Shown one piece after another: positions 1 to 7,406 of a stretch of DNA of 64,000 bases. Within the stretch, counting starts at the first letter, position 1, and each line of letters opens with the position of its first letter. The position numbers were made by a program, and so were the translations under genes. The notes under the pieces were generated by a model, which ran no database searches, was not told where the DNA came from, and worked only from the letters and a program-made list of their open reading frames with translations. The DNA lies in assembly GCF_016907275.1 (NCBI RefSeq), contig NZ_JAFBBP010000001.1, positions 3,834,001 through 3,898,000 on the forward strand, given 5' to 3'. This DNA comes from Micromonospora luteifusca (GTDB taxonomy: Bacteria > Actinomycetota > Actinomycetes > Mycobacteriales > Micromonosporaceae).

Positions 1-46
1 GCTGCTGCCACTGCCGGCGGGTCTCAGCGCCCACTTTCCGAGCGCC

Positions 47-1132
47 GTGCCTCCGGTGGCCACGCAGGCCGTCGGGCAGCACCCCCCGGGCCTGACGGTC
101 GACCACTCGGCCGGGCAGGTCCCAACGGGCGGTGTGCCCACCGACGCGGGCGGCGGCCCGAGCGTCGTCGACCTTGCGGTGCACCGGCCCCGCGGCCTTG
201 TCCCGTCCCTCGCCGCCGGGGTGGTCGCCGCCGTCCTCGCCATCACCCTGGCGGTGGTGATCCTGCCGAAGGATCCGGCCGCGCCCTCATGGGCTGCCCC
301 GCCGCCCCCCGCGCCCACCGCCGTCGCCTCCCCGAGCGCTGCACCGTCGCCAAGCGCCCGACCTTCGTCGAGGGCGCCAGTCGCGCCGGCGGTCAGCTCC
401 GCGCGCAAGGGCGTCGGGGTGTGGAACTTCGCCGGGGCCAGTCAGGCGTTGGCGAGCTCCAAGGCTGGCTGGTATTACACCTGGGGCACCCAGCACCCGG
501 GGATCAGCACTCCGCAGGGTGTGACGTTCGTGCCCATGATCCGCAGCGCGGAGAACGTCACCGCGGCGGAGTTGGCCCGGGCCAGGGCGGCCGGGCCGTA
601 TCTGCTCACCTTCAACGAGCCGGACCTGCCCGAGCAGGCGAACATGACCGTCGAGCAGGCGCTGGACCTGTGGCCGCAGCTGATGGCGACGGGCAGCAAG
701 CTGGGCAGCCCGGCGGTCGCCTGGGGCGGCCCGGAGCCGCAAGGTTGGTTGGACAGGTTCATGACCGGCGCCCAGGCCCGCGGTCACCGGGTGGACTTCA
801 TCACGCTGCACTGGTTCGGCGCCGACTTCGCGACCACCACCGCGGTCGACCAGCTCCGGCAGTATCTGCAGGCGGTGTACCAGCGGTACCGGAAACCGAT
901 CTGGCTGACCGAGTTCGCACTGATCCGTTTCGACGGCGGCGGCCAACAGTTCCCGCGCCAGGAGCAGCAGGCGGCCTTCCTGACCGCTGCCACCGCCATG
1001 CTCGGTCAACTGTCCTACGTGCAGCGTTACGCCTGGTTCGGCCTGCCCGCCACCGACAAGGACCGGTCCGGGTTGTTCAGCGACGGCACCAAGGCGACCC
1101 TGGTCGGCCGCGCGTTCCAAGCCGCCCGTTGA
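47..1132 (+). CDS. Membrane-anchored GH128-like glycoside hydrolase
   Basis: Likely a cell-surface beta-glucanase-type hydrolase (Asl1/GH128 'glycosyl hydrolase catalytic core' family). A single membrane segment lies at about residues 51-74, then a Pro/Ala/Ser linker to about 118, then the catalytic domain. Visible family hallmarks are N-E-P-D at 190-193 (acid/base Glu191) and L-T-E-F near 287-290 (nucleophile Glu289), with an L-H-W pair between them. A GTG at 47 is used as start, but the frame stays open to the left edge with no stop, so the real start may lie outside the window. The protein is oriented N-in/C-out. Substrate specificity cannot be read from sequence. A small membrane-protein ORF follows 15 nt later. 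Confidence 0.75.
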   Translation: MPPVATQAVGQHPPGLTVDHSAGQVPTGGVPTDAGGGPSVVDLAVHRPRGLVPSLAAGVVAAVLAITLAVVILPKDPAAPSWAAPPPPAPTAVASPSAAPSPSARPSSRAPVAPAVSSARKGVGVWNFAGASQALASSKAGWYYTWGTQHPGISTPQGVTFVPMIRSAENVTAAELARARAAGPYLLTFNEPDLPEQANMTVEQALDLWPQLMATGSKLGSPAVAWGGPEPQGWLDRFMTGAQARGHRVDFITLHWFGADFATTTAVDQLRQYLQAVYQRYRKPIWLTEFALIRFDGGGQQFPRQEQQAAFLTAATAMLGQLSYVQRYAWFGLPATDKDRSGLFSDGTKATLVGRAFQAAR

Positions 1133-1147
1133 GGAGGAGGCGGGCGG

Positions 1148-1324
1148 ATGGATGAGCACCAGACGATGACCGAACGCTCCGCGCCCGATGCCCGCGCCTG
1201 GCGGGTCGCCGACGTCGTCGCGGCTCTGGTCGCAACGACGTTGGCCGTCGGTCTCACCCACGGATGGGACCGCGCCGACCAGACCGCCGCAGCCCCGTCG
1301 CCCGCGACGCCGTCGGCCAGTTAA
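1148..1324 (+). CDS. Small single-pass membrane protein (58 aa)
   Basis: Short ORF beginning ATG-GAT-GAG, 15 nt after the glycosidase stop. It has a strong purine-rich ribosome site (GAGGAGG) overlapping that stop, so the two are probably cotranscribed. The product has a charged N-terminus, one hydrophobic stretch at about residues 20-40 (VADVVAALVATTLAVGL) and an Ala/Pro/Ser tail. No family was recognised. It could be an accessory of the upstream surface hydrolase or a non-functional downstream ORF. Codon usage and the ribosome site support translation. Confidence 0.55.
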   Translation: MDEHQTMTERSAPDARAWRVADVVAALVATTLAVGLTHGWDRADQTAAAPSPATPSAS

Positions 1325-1337
1325 GCGCGCTGGGCGG

Positions 1338-1901
1338 TCAGTCCGCAGCGGTCGGGTGATTCGCCGCGAACCGGTCGCGCGTCAGGAACGCGAGTTGGGC
1401 ACGCTTGTCCGGCATGTCGATCTCCGAGTCGAAGGTGAAGCCCTCGATCTCGAGCCGGCGCAGGGCGAGGTGGTTGCGGACGTCCGGCTCGACCACGATC
1501 CGTTGGGCGGCCGGGTCGCCGAACAGGAACCGGGCGAGGGCGGGGCCGACGGCGTTGGTGAGGCCGCGGGCGATGCGTCGGTCCGGGCTGAGCAGCAGGT
1601 GCATCCCGATGTCGCCGGGCTGCACCGGGTACCGCTCGCCGACCGGGTCGGCCTCGGGCTGGTAGGTCTGGAACAGGCCGACCGGCTCCGCATCCACCAT
1701 GATCAGGTACGCGTGGTGCGTCGGCAGGCTGTCCACGAAGGCGTAGATCTCGCGTACCTCTTCGAGGGTGTGCGACCCCATGCCCCAGAAGGAGTTGCGG
1801 GGGCGGGTGACCCAGCCGTGCAGGAGTTCGGCGTCCCGGTCGGGGTCCACGGTCACCAACGACAACTCACCGAGGCCGGCGATCTTCTCCAGGTGCGTCA
1901 T
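1338..1901 (-). CDS. GNAT acyltransferase, siderophore type (IucB/MbtK-like)
   Basis: A 187-aa acyl-CoA N-acyltransferase of the 'acetyltransferase, siderophore biosynthesis' type (PF13523-like). Family features include W-x-x-R-x-x-x-S-F-W near the N-terminus, an internal Q-P-G-D-I-G-M-H segment, and the conserved stretch R-I-V-V-E-P-D-V-R-N before the C-terminal strand. ATG at 1901 is preferred over the upstream TTG (1934) because AGAGGAC lies 8-10 nt upstream. It is divergent from the SIP gene across an 81-nt region containing an iron box, so it is probably iron-repressed. In aerobactin and mycobactin systems such enzymes acylate a hydroxylated lysine or ornithine. No matching N-monooxygenase gene occurs here, so its acceptor is unknown. 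Confidence 0.8.
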   Translation of the reverse strand: MTHLEKIAGLGELSLVTVDPDRDAELLHGWVTRPRNSFWGMGSHTLEEVREIYAFVDSLPTHHAYLIMVDAEPVGLFQTYQPEADPVGERYPVQPGDIGMHLLLSPDRRIARGLTNAVGPALARFLFGDPAAQRIVVEPDVRNHLALRRLEIEGFTFDSEIDMPDKRAQLAFLTRDRFAANHPTAAD

Positions 1902-1935
1902 CGCGAGCTGTCCTCTGTTCCATCCGGGGCGCAAG

Positions 1936-1954
1936 TTAGGTTAACCTCCCCTAA
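1936..1954. promoter_or_regulatory. Iron box (IdeR/DmdR-type) between divergent siderophore genes
   Basis: TTAGGTTAACCTCCCCTAA matches the actinobacterial iron-box consensus TTAGGTTAGGCTAACCTAA at 15 of 19 positions, with an intact left half. It lies 35 nt upstream of the GNAT ATG and 29 nt upstream of the SIP GTG, where it could repress both promoters under iron sufficiency. Binding is inferred from the motif and the gene context. Confidence 0.7.
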
Positions 1955-1982
1955 CCAAGGATGACCTTACCTGGAGGGGTGC

Positions 1983-2693
1983 GTGAAACGGAACTGGGAG
2001 GCCCTGGTCCTCAAGGCCATGGGAGGCCGGGACTTTCGGTTGACCGTGCTGGGCACCGAGTCGATCGACGGGCACTACCAGCGGCTTCTCCTCGACGGGG
2101 GCGGGCTGCTGGAAGCGTGCGGGGTGCACCCCACGATGTGGATCCGACTCTGGTTCGACAACGACGGCCGGGCGCACCAGCGCGCGTACACGCTTGTGGA
2201 CCCCGACCCGGGCACCGGCCGGTTCACCCTCGAATTCGCCATCCACGACGGCTGCGCCGCCCGCTGGGCCACCACGGCCCACGTTGGTGACACCATCACC
2301 GCGACGGTTCAGGGCAGCGCCTTCGAGCTGCCCGATCCCGCGCCCGAGCACCTCTACCTCGTCGGCGACGCGGCGTCGCTGCCCGCGGTGAACAGCCTGC
2401 TCGACGCCGGGGCCGACATCCCGGCGACGGTCTGGTTGGAGTACGCGCACGAGGGCGAGAAGGCGCTCGCGCCACGGGCCCGGGCGCACCACGAGGTCAC
2501 CTGGGTGCCTCGACGCGACGCCGGTCAGCACCTCGTCGACACGGTCTGCGCGGCCCTGCCGACCACCGGGGCGGGTCACTACTGGGTGGCCTGCGAGGCG
2601 GCCAGCACCCGTGGCATCACCCGACACATCCGGCGGACGCTCGGCGTAGACAAGGACCGGTTGACCTCCCTCGGCTACTGGAAAGCCGCATGA
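1983..2693 (+). CDS. Siderophore-interacting protein (FAD ferric-siderophore reductase)
   Basis: A 236-aa SIP/ViuB-family flavoprotein predicted to reduce ferric siderophore in the cytoplasm using NAD(P)H. The FAD-binding 9 domain spans about residues 1-115, with the flavin motif R-A-Y-T-L-V-D near 68. The C-terminal SIP domain has Y-L-V-G-D-A-A-S-L-P and ends in G-Y-W-K-A-A, typical of the family. The start is GTG after GGAGG. First gene of a rightward unit; its stop overlaps the permease start by 4 nt (ATGA). Regulation by the adjacent iron box is likely. Confidence 0.9.
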   Translation: MKRNWEALVLKAMGGRDFRLTVLGTESIDGHYQRLLLDGGGLLEACGVHPTMWIRLWFDNDGRAHQRAYTLVDPDPGTGRFTLEFAIHDGCAARWATTAHVGDTITATVQGSAFELPDPAPEHLYLVGDAASLPAVNSLLDAGADIPATVWLEYAHEGEKALAPRARAHHEVTWVPRRDAGQHLVDTVCAALPTTGAGHYWVACEAASTRGITRHIRRTLGVDKDRLTSLGYWKAA

Positions 2694-3949
2694 AGGGCCG
2701 TCTCGGCACCCTGACCGCGCTGTACGTCACCCAGTACCTCGGCGTCGGCTTCATCACCGTCGGGCTGACCGCCATCCTGCGCGACGGCGGCACCTCGCTG
2801 GACACTCTGGCGCTGTTGCAGATCGTCGGCCTGATCTGGCCCATCAAGTTCCTCTGGGCGCCGATCCTCGACAGGTACGGCTCGCGGCACCGCGGCCACT
2901 ACCGATCCTGGTTGCTCGTGCTGCAGAGCGCCCTGGTGCTCGCCCTGCTGGCGCTGCTGCCGTTCTCCAACCCGGCCGACGCCCTCGGCCCGATCGTCGC
3001 CATCTGCGCCGCGTACGTCTTCTTCTCCGCCACGCAGGACATCGCCGTGGACGCCGTCGCGGTCCGGATGCTCGCCGATTCGGCCCGGGGGACCGGCAAC
3101 GGCATTCAGGTCGCCGCCAGCTACCTCGGCAATTTGCTCGGCGGCGGTGCCTGCGTCCTGGTCTACGACCAGTTCGGCTGGGCACCGGCGATCGGCTTGC
3201 TGGCCGCGCTGACGGCGATCGGCCTGTTGGTGGTGTGGCGGTTCCGGGAGCCTCCGCGTACCGATCGGGTGGCCCGGGTCGGCGCGGCCTACCGGGCGCT
3301 GCTGTCGGTGTTCGGCCAGCCGGGCTGCCGGTGGTGGACGTTCGGCGTGGTGCCGCTGGTCTACGTCGGTGCGGGGATGGCGTACGCCCTGGTGACGCCG
3401 GCCCTGGTCGACGCGGGGTGGTCGTTGGGTCGGATCGGCGTCGTCACGGGTGTGGTGACCAGCGCCCCGGCCATCGTGGCGGGTCTGGTCGCGGGGCTCG
3501 GGATCGGGCGGTTCGGGCGTAGTGGCGTGCTCGTGGTCGGCGGCGCGGCCCTCACGGTGTCGACGCTGCTGCTGTTGCCGCTGATGAGCGGCCGTGCGCC
3601 GCTGGGCGCGACGGTGGCCGCGCTCTGCTGCTTCATGGTGGCTTACACCATCGCCAACGTCGTGCTCTACACGGTCAACATGGACTACTCGCGACCCGAC
3701 ACCGGTGGCACGGACTTCACCGTCCTGTCGTCGTTCGGCCTGGTCTGCTCGTTCGTGGCCGCGTCCATCGGTCTCGCGGCCGCCGACGGGGTCGGCTACC
3801 CGCCGGTCGCCGTAGCGGCCATCGTGCTGGTGGTCGCAGGTGTCGTCCTCGGCATCGCCCATCAGCGGCGATTCCCAAACCGGCCCCGTCCGGTCGCCGG
3901 TTCGGCGGCAGAGCACTCGACGGTGGACGGCGTCAAGGCTGCGGCGTGA
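2690..3949 (+). CDS. MFS permease of the RhtX/FptX/AmpG type (probable siderophore importer)
   Basis: A 419-aa multi-spanning (about 12 TM) major facilitator. The segment SATQDIAVDAVAV after TM4 is characteristic of the AmpG/RhtX/FptX branch, in which RhtX and FptX are single-component inner-membrane importers of rhizobactin 1021 and pyochelin. The start ATG overlaps the reductase stop, coupling uptake to intracellular iron release. No ABC transporter or binding protein is encoded in the locus, so this protein is the best candidate for uptake. An export role cannot be excluded, since the neighbouring exporter gene is damaged. Confidence 0.8.
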   Translation: MKGRLGTLTALYVTQYLGVGFITVGLTAILRDGGTSLDTLALLQIVGLIWPIKFLWAPILDRYGSRHRGHYRSWLLVLQSALVLALLALLPFSNPADALGPIVAICAAYVFFSATQDIAVDAVAVRMLADSARGTGNGIQVAASYLGNLLGGGACVLVYDQFGWAPAIGLLAALTAIGLLVVWRFREPPRTDRVARVGAAYRALLSVFGQPGCRWWTFGVVPLVYVGAGMAYALVTPALVDAGWSLGRIGVVTGVVTSAPAIVAGLVAGLGIGRFGRSGVLVVGGAALTVSTLLLLPLMSGRAPLGATVAALCCFMVAYTIANVVLYTVNMDYSRPDTGGTDFTVLSSFGLVCSFVAASIGLAAADGVGYPPVAVAAIVLVVAGVVLGIAHQRRFPNRPRPVAGSAAEHSTVDGVKAAA

Positions 3950-4536
3950 CGGCGGTTCACCCCGCCGCGGCCACCACGACATCGGCGCGACTGCCGCAGC
4001 GGTGGCTGATCCTGGCCGTGCTCTGCGTCGCTCAGCTCGTCGTGGTCCTGCACAACACCGTGCTGATCGTGGCGGTGCCGGTGCTCACCACCGAGCTGGG
4101 CGCCAGCACCGCCGAGGCGCAATGGATGATCAACGCGTACGCGTTGGTGCTGTCCGGGTTGCTGCTCGGCTGCGCGCTGGCCAACCCGGCCATCGTCGAA
4201 GCGGTGATGAGCGTGATCCCGGCGGAGAAGGCCGGCGCGGGCGCGGGTGTCGACGGCACCATGACCGAGGTCGGCAGCAGCCTCGGCATCGCGGTGCGCG
4301 GTGCCGTGCTGAACGCCCGGTTCGCCGCCCTGCTGCCGGCGGCTCTGTCCGGTGCCGGATCGTTCCCCGCCGCCCTCGCCGCCGCGCGCGAAGGGGCCGA
4401 GCGGGAGGCCGTCACCGTGGCTTTCGCCTCGGCGCTGGAGACGGGACAGCTGGTGGGCGCGGCTGCGGTGCTGGTCGGTGGCCTCGTCGCCGCCGGGTTG
4501 CTGCATCGGGCAGACCGCCCCATACCCGCCCAATAA
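3946..4536 (+). pseudogene. Internally deleted DHA2-family MFS exporter (remnant)
   Basis: This 196-aa frame starts like a 14-TM DHA2 drug or siderophore exporter: TM1, then W-M-I-N-A-Y-A-L-V-L-S-G-L-L-L-G. At about residues 76-80 (nt 4171-4186) it passes directly into sequence typical of the C-terminal part: P-A-I-V-E-A-V-M-S-V-I-P, a G-x-x-G-x-x-x-T-x-x-E-V-G-S-S-L-G-I-A-V block, and a final TM. Relatives are roughly 480-530 aa, so some 300 internal residues (about ten TM segments) are missing without a frameshift. The GTG start overlaps the permease stop (GTGA). Transport activity is very unlikely. In vibrioferrin loci an MFS exporter (PvsC) is part of the cluster. Confidence 0.75.
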
Positions 4537-4552
4537 GGGTAGGCTATCCTAA
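4534..4552. promoter_or_regulatory. Iron box upstream of the siderophore biosynthesis operon
   Basis: TAAGGGTAGGCTATCCTAA matches the IdeR/DmdR1 consensus at 16 of 19 positions, and two of the three differences are A/T swaps at W positions. It overlaps the stop codon of the deleted exporter and lies 32 nt before the ATG of the ATP-grasp gene, where it would cover the promoter. Confidence 0.8.
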
Positions 4553-4584
4553 TCGCGACAATCGTCGTCGACGACGGAGGCGGT

Positions 4585-5754
4585 ATGCGGCTGTACCTGA
4601 CCGCGCTCAACCCCACCGACGCCGTCCTGGAAGGGGTCCTCCCAGCGGCGGCGGCGCTCGGGCTGTCGGCCACCGTGCTGACCGACCGACCTGCGGAATG
4701 GCCCTCGGACGTGCCGGTGGTGCGGTGCGCGGTCCGGGACCCGTCCGCGGTGGTCGCGGCGACGGCACCAACCCGACCGGTGGCGCTACTGTCCAACAGC
4801 GACCACCTTCAGGAGGTCACCGCGATCGCCGCACGGAAGCTCGGCCTGCCCGGCAAGGACCCCGACGCCGCCCGTCTGTGCAAGGACAAGGCCGCGGCGC
4901 GCCGGGCGATCGCGGCTGCCGGGCTCGATCTGGTACGCACCGTCACCATCGACCCCGGCGTCGCGCCGGAGGTGCCGGTCGGGATGTTCCCGGCGGTGGT
5001 CAAACCCCGCGAGGGGGTGGCCAGCGAGGACGCGTACCTGGTGGCGGACCACCGCGAACTGGTCGCCCGGGTCACCGAGATCCGTGGACGTCGGCCGGAC
5101 GTCGCCCTGGTGGTCGAGGAGTATCTCGCCGGGGAGCTGCGGACCTTCGAGACCCTCGGCGACGGCACGACGCTGGCCTCCCTCGGCGGATGGCGCACCA
5201 ACCTCGGCCCGCCACCGACCTTCACCGAGCAGAGCCTCGACTGGTCGCCCCCGGCGGAGCCGGTGAGCACCCGGTTGCGAGCGCGGCTCGACGCGCTCGG
5301 GGTGGGCTTCGGCGCCTGCCACACCGAGTACGTCATCTCCGACGGCCGGGTCCGGCTGATCGAGGTCAACTACCGCCTCATCGGCGACCGGATGGACCTG
5401 ATCCTCGCTGAGCTGCTCGGCGTGCCGTTGTTCGAACACGTCATCCGGCTGCACCTCGGCGAGCCGCTGGCCGCCCTCAGCCTGCCGACCGCCGTCGACC
5501 GGTACGCCCAGGTCGAGTACGTCTGCGCGGACACCTCGGGCCGGCTCGTCACCGCACCGGGCCGGCTGGACACCGTGCACGGCGATGTCCGGCTGGGCTG
5601 CCGACCGCTGCGTGCGGTGGGCCGCGTCGCCGAGCACACCGGGACGAACCGCGACTACCTCGCCGTGCTGCACGCGATCGGTCCCGACCACGCCACCGTC
5701 CGGCATTCGTTGGCCGCTTTCCGCAGCGACCTGCAGTGGACCATCGTCGAGTGA
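4585..5754 (+). CDS. ATP-grasp ligase of siderophore assembly (PvsA-like)
   Basis: A 389-aa ATP-grasp amide ligase. The N-terminal Rossmann-like region (1-95) is followed by the conserved block L-G-L-P-G-K-D-P-D-A-A (about 88-98) and the nucleotide-binding K-D-K-A-A-A-R-R. Further on are V-V-K-P-R-E-G (about 139-145), V-E-E-Y-L-A-G-E, and the metal site L-I-E-V-N-Y-R-L near 258-265. These enzymes form acyl-phosphates and join them to amines. In vibrioferrin synthesis PvsA is the ATP-grasp component, and this gene has the same neighbours. ATG follows GGAGG. First gene of the biosynthetic operon behind an iron box; the stop overlaps the next start (GTGA). Confidence 0.85.
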   Translation: MRLYLTALNPTDAVLEGVLPAAAALGLSATVLTDRPAEWPSDVPVVRCAVRDPSAVVAATAPTRPVALLSNSDHLQEVTAIAARKLGLPGKDPDAARLCKDKAAARRAIAAAGLDLVRTVTIDPGVAPEVPVGMFPAVVKPREGVASEDAYLVADHRELVARVTEIRGRRPDVALVVEEYLAGELRTFETLGDGTTLASLGGWRTNLGPPPTFTEQSLDWSPPAEPVSTRLRARLDALGVGFGACHTEYVISDGRVRLIEVNYRLIGDRMDLILAELLGVPLFEHVIRLHLGEPLAALSLPTAVDRYAQVEYVCADTSGRLVTAPGRLDTVHGDVRLGCRPLRAVGRVAEHTGTNRDYLAVLHAIGPDHATVRHSLAAFRSDLQWTIVE

Positions 5755-7406
5755 CCGACGACTGCGAGCGGGAGGTGTTCGGCCGGGTGCTCGACGCCCT
5801 GCTGCGCGAGGACCACCTCGGCCTGCTCAGCACCGGCCGACTGGACGGGCCAGGCCTCAGCACCGGCCGACCGGACGGGTCCGACTGGTGGCAGGTGCCG
5901 CGCCCCGGTGGCCTGCTGTGCATTCCGGTCCGGGCGGACGGCTTCCAGCAGACCCTGCGCAACACGGCGCCGATGGTGCTGGTGCTCGCCAACGGCGCCA
6001 CCCACCGCACGGACACCCTGGAAGGGTTGTTGACGGTGCTCGCCCCGCACGGCAACGCCGAGGCCGAGGCCGGCTGGCGGGACTTCGGCACCGAGTGCCG
6101 CGCCGACCTGCGCGCCCGACGGCTCGCGGCCCGCGACCGACCACGCGTGCTCGCCGAGGTGGCCACCGCACGCGCGAGCACCCCGACAGGTCTGCCGGCG
6201 GCGCTCCTGGACGACGTGCTCGCCGCCCACCACGGCCACCCGGTCTACCCCACCGACCGGTGCCGGCACGGTCTCAGCGACGACGAACTGCTCCGGTACG
6301 CCCCGGAGCACGCCCCGCGTTTCGCGCTGCGGTGGTACGCGGCCCCCGCCGAGGGCGTCCGGCTCACCGGCGAACTCCCATCGTGGTGGCCGCGCGCACA
6401 GCGACCGGATCAGGTGTTGCTGCCGGCGCATCCGATCACCGCGGCACGCGATGCGCTACCGGTGACGGACCTGCCGGTGATCTCGGCGCGACCCACCCTC
6501 TCCATGCGGACGGTGGCGCTGGATGACGACCCGTACCTGCACCTCAAACTGCCCCTGCCCACCGCGAGCCTCGGCGCCCGCAACCGACGCACGCTGCACC
6601 CGGGCTCGCTCGCCGACGGCGCGGCCGTCGCCGCGCTGCTCGAGAAGATCGCCGGCGCGGAACCCGCCTTCGCCGGCCGGATCCGGCATGCCGACGAGAG
6701 CACCTGGGCGCACGTCGACGGTGACGAGCGGCGCAGCTTCCTGCTGCGCCGATTCCCGCGCGACCTGGCCGGCGTCCACGTGGTGCCGGTCGCGGCCCTC
6801 GCCGCGGCCGACCCGGTCGCCGGCACGGTCCTCGAACGGATCAGCCCCGAGCGGCCCGGGACGCTGCTGGAGTCCTATCTGGACCTGCTGCTCGACTGGC
6901 ACGTCTTCCTGTGGCTACGCCACGGGATCGCCCTGGAGGCGCACCCGCAGAACATCCACCTGCTGGTGCACCCCGACGGTACGGTCGGCCTGCTCTACAA
7001 GGACAACGACGGTGCCCGACTCGACGCGCGGCACGGCGGCCGGGGCGGGCTCGTCCTGGCCGACGACCGGATGTGGGCGCGCGATCCGCAGGAGCTGGCC
7101 GACGTCTTCATCACCATCACCCTGCACCTGGCCGCCGCCGCGCCCCTGATCGCCCTGGCCGCCCGAGGGCTGCCCGTGCCGACCCCCGCCGAAGCGCTGG
7201 CACCCCGCCTCGCCGCCGCCCGCGACAGGTGGGGTGACGGCCCGGCGGCACGAACCTTCACCGAGCGGGTCCTGCGGGCCGCCCACCTGCCCATCAAGGC
7301 GATGCTCACCGCCGGCACCCTGCTGCCCAAACAGCGGCTGGGCTGCGCCGACATCAACAAGTACTACCTGCGTACCGGCCCGAACTACCTCCGGGAGACA
7401 CGATGA
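5751..7406 (+). CDS. IucA/IucC-family NIS synthetase 1
   Basis: A 551-aa NRPS-independent siderophore synthetase, predicted to adenylate a carboxylate (typically citrate or a citryl intermediate) and condense it with an amine or alcohol. Visible motifs are G-H-P-V-Y-P-T-D-R-C-R-H-G near residues 160-172, L-P-A-H-P, S-M-R-T, and H-P-Q-N-I-H-L-L-V with Y-K-D-N-D-G in the ferric reductase-like C-terminal region. The last motif is usually R-D-x-x-G, so K-D-N-D-G is a divergence. GTG 5751 (GTGA overlap) is preferred over an in-frame upstream ATG at 5736, matching the other junctions of this operon. A 10-residue tandem duplication lies near residues 25-45. Confidence 0.88.
   Translation: MTDDCEREVFGRVLDALLREDHLGLLSTGRLDGPGLSTGRPDGSDWWQVPRPGGLLCIPVRADGFQQTLRNTAPMVLVLANGATHRTDTLEGLLTVLAPHGNAEAEAGWRDFGTECRADLRARRLAARDRPRVLAEVATARASTPTGLPAALLDDVLAAHHGHPVYPTDRCRHGLSDDELLRYAPEHAPRFALRWYAAPAEGVRLTGELPSWWPRAQRPDQVLLPAHPITAARDALPVTDLPVISARPTLSMRTVALDDDPYLHLKLPLPTASLGARNRRTLHPGSLADGAAVAALLEKIAGAEPAFAGRIRHADESTWAHVDGDERRSFLLRRFPRDLAGVHVVPVAALAAADPVAGTVLERISPERPGTLLESYLDLLLDWHVFLWLRHGIALEAHPQNIHLLVHPDGTVGLLYKDNDGARLDARHGGRGGLVLADDRMWARDPQELADVFITITLHLAAAAPLIALAARGLPVPTPAEALAPRLAAARDRWGDGPAARTFTERVLRAAHLPIKAMLTAGTLLPKQRLGCADINKYYLRTGPNYLRETR
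5826..5879 (+). repeat. 30-bp-period tandem duplication inside NIS synthetase 1
   Basis: Two copies of a 24-nt unit starting CTCAGCACCGG (5826 and 5856) differ at one base and are spaced 30 bp apart, giving LSTGRLDG then LSTGRPDG in the protein. The reading frame is kept, so this looks like a recent in-frame duplication in a surface loop. Confidence 0.85.

Noticed and set aside
2675..3982. Long minus-strand ORF (435 aa) across the permease gene
   Set aside because: Composition is Arg/Gly/Asp/His-biased shadow coding opposite a clear MFS protein; no ribosome site or motif.
4153..4190. Frameshift explanation for the short MFS gene
   Set aside because: The frame is continuous from TM1 to the final TM; the defect is missing sequence, not a shift.
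3840..5411. 523-aa plus-strand ORF spanning the deleted exporter and ATP-grasp gene
   Set aside because: Arg/Gly-rich shadow frame over two recognisable proteins; no domain.
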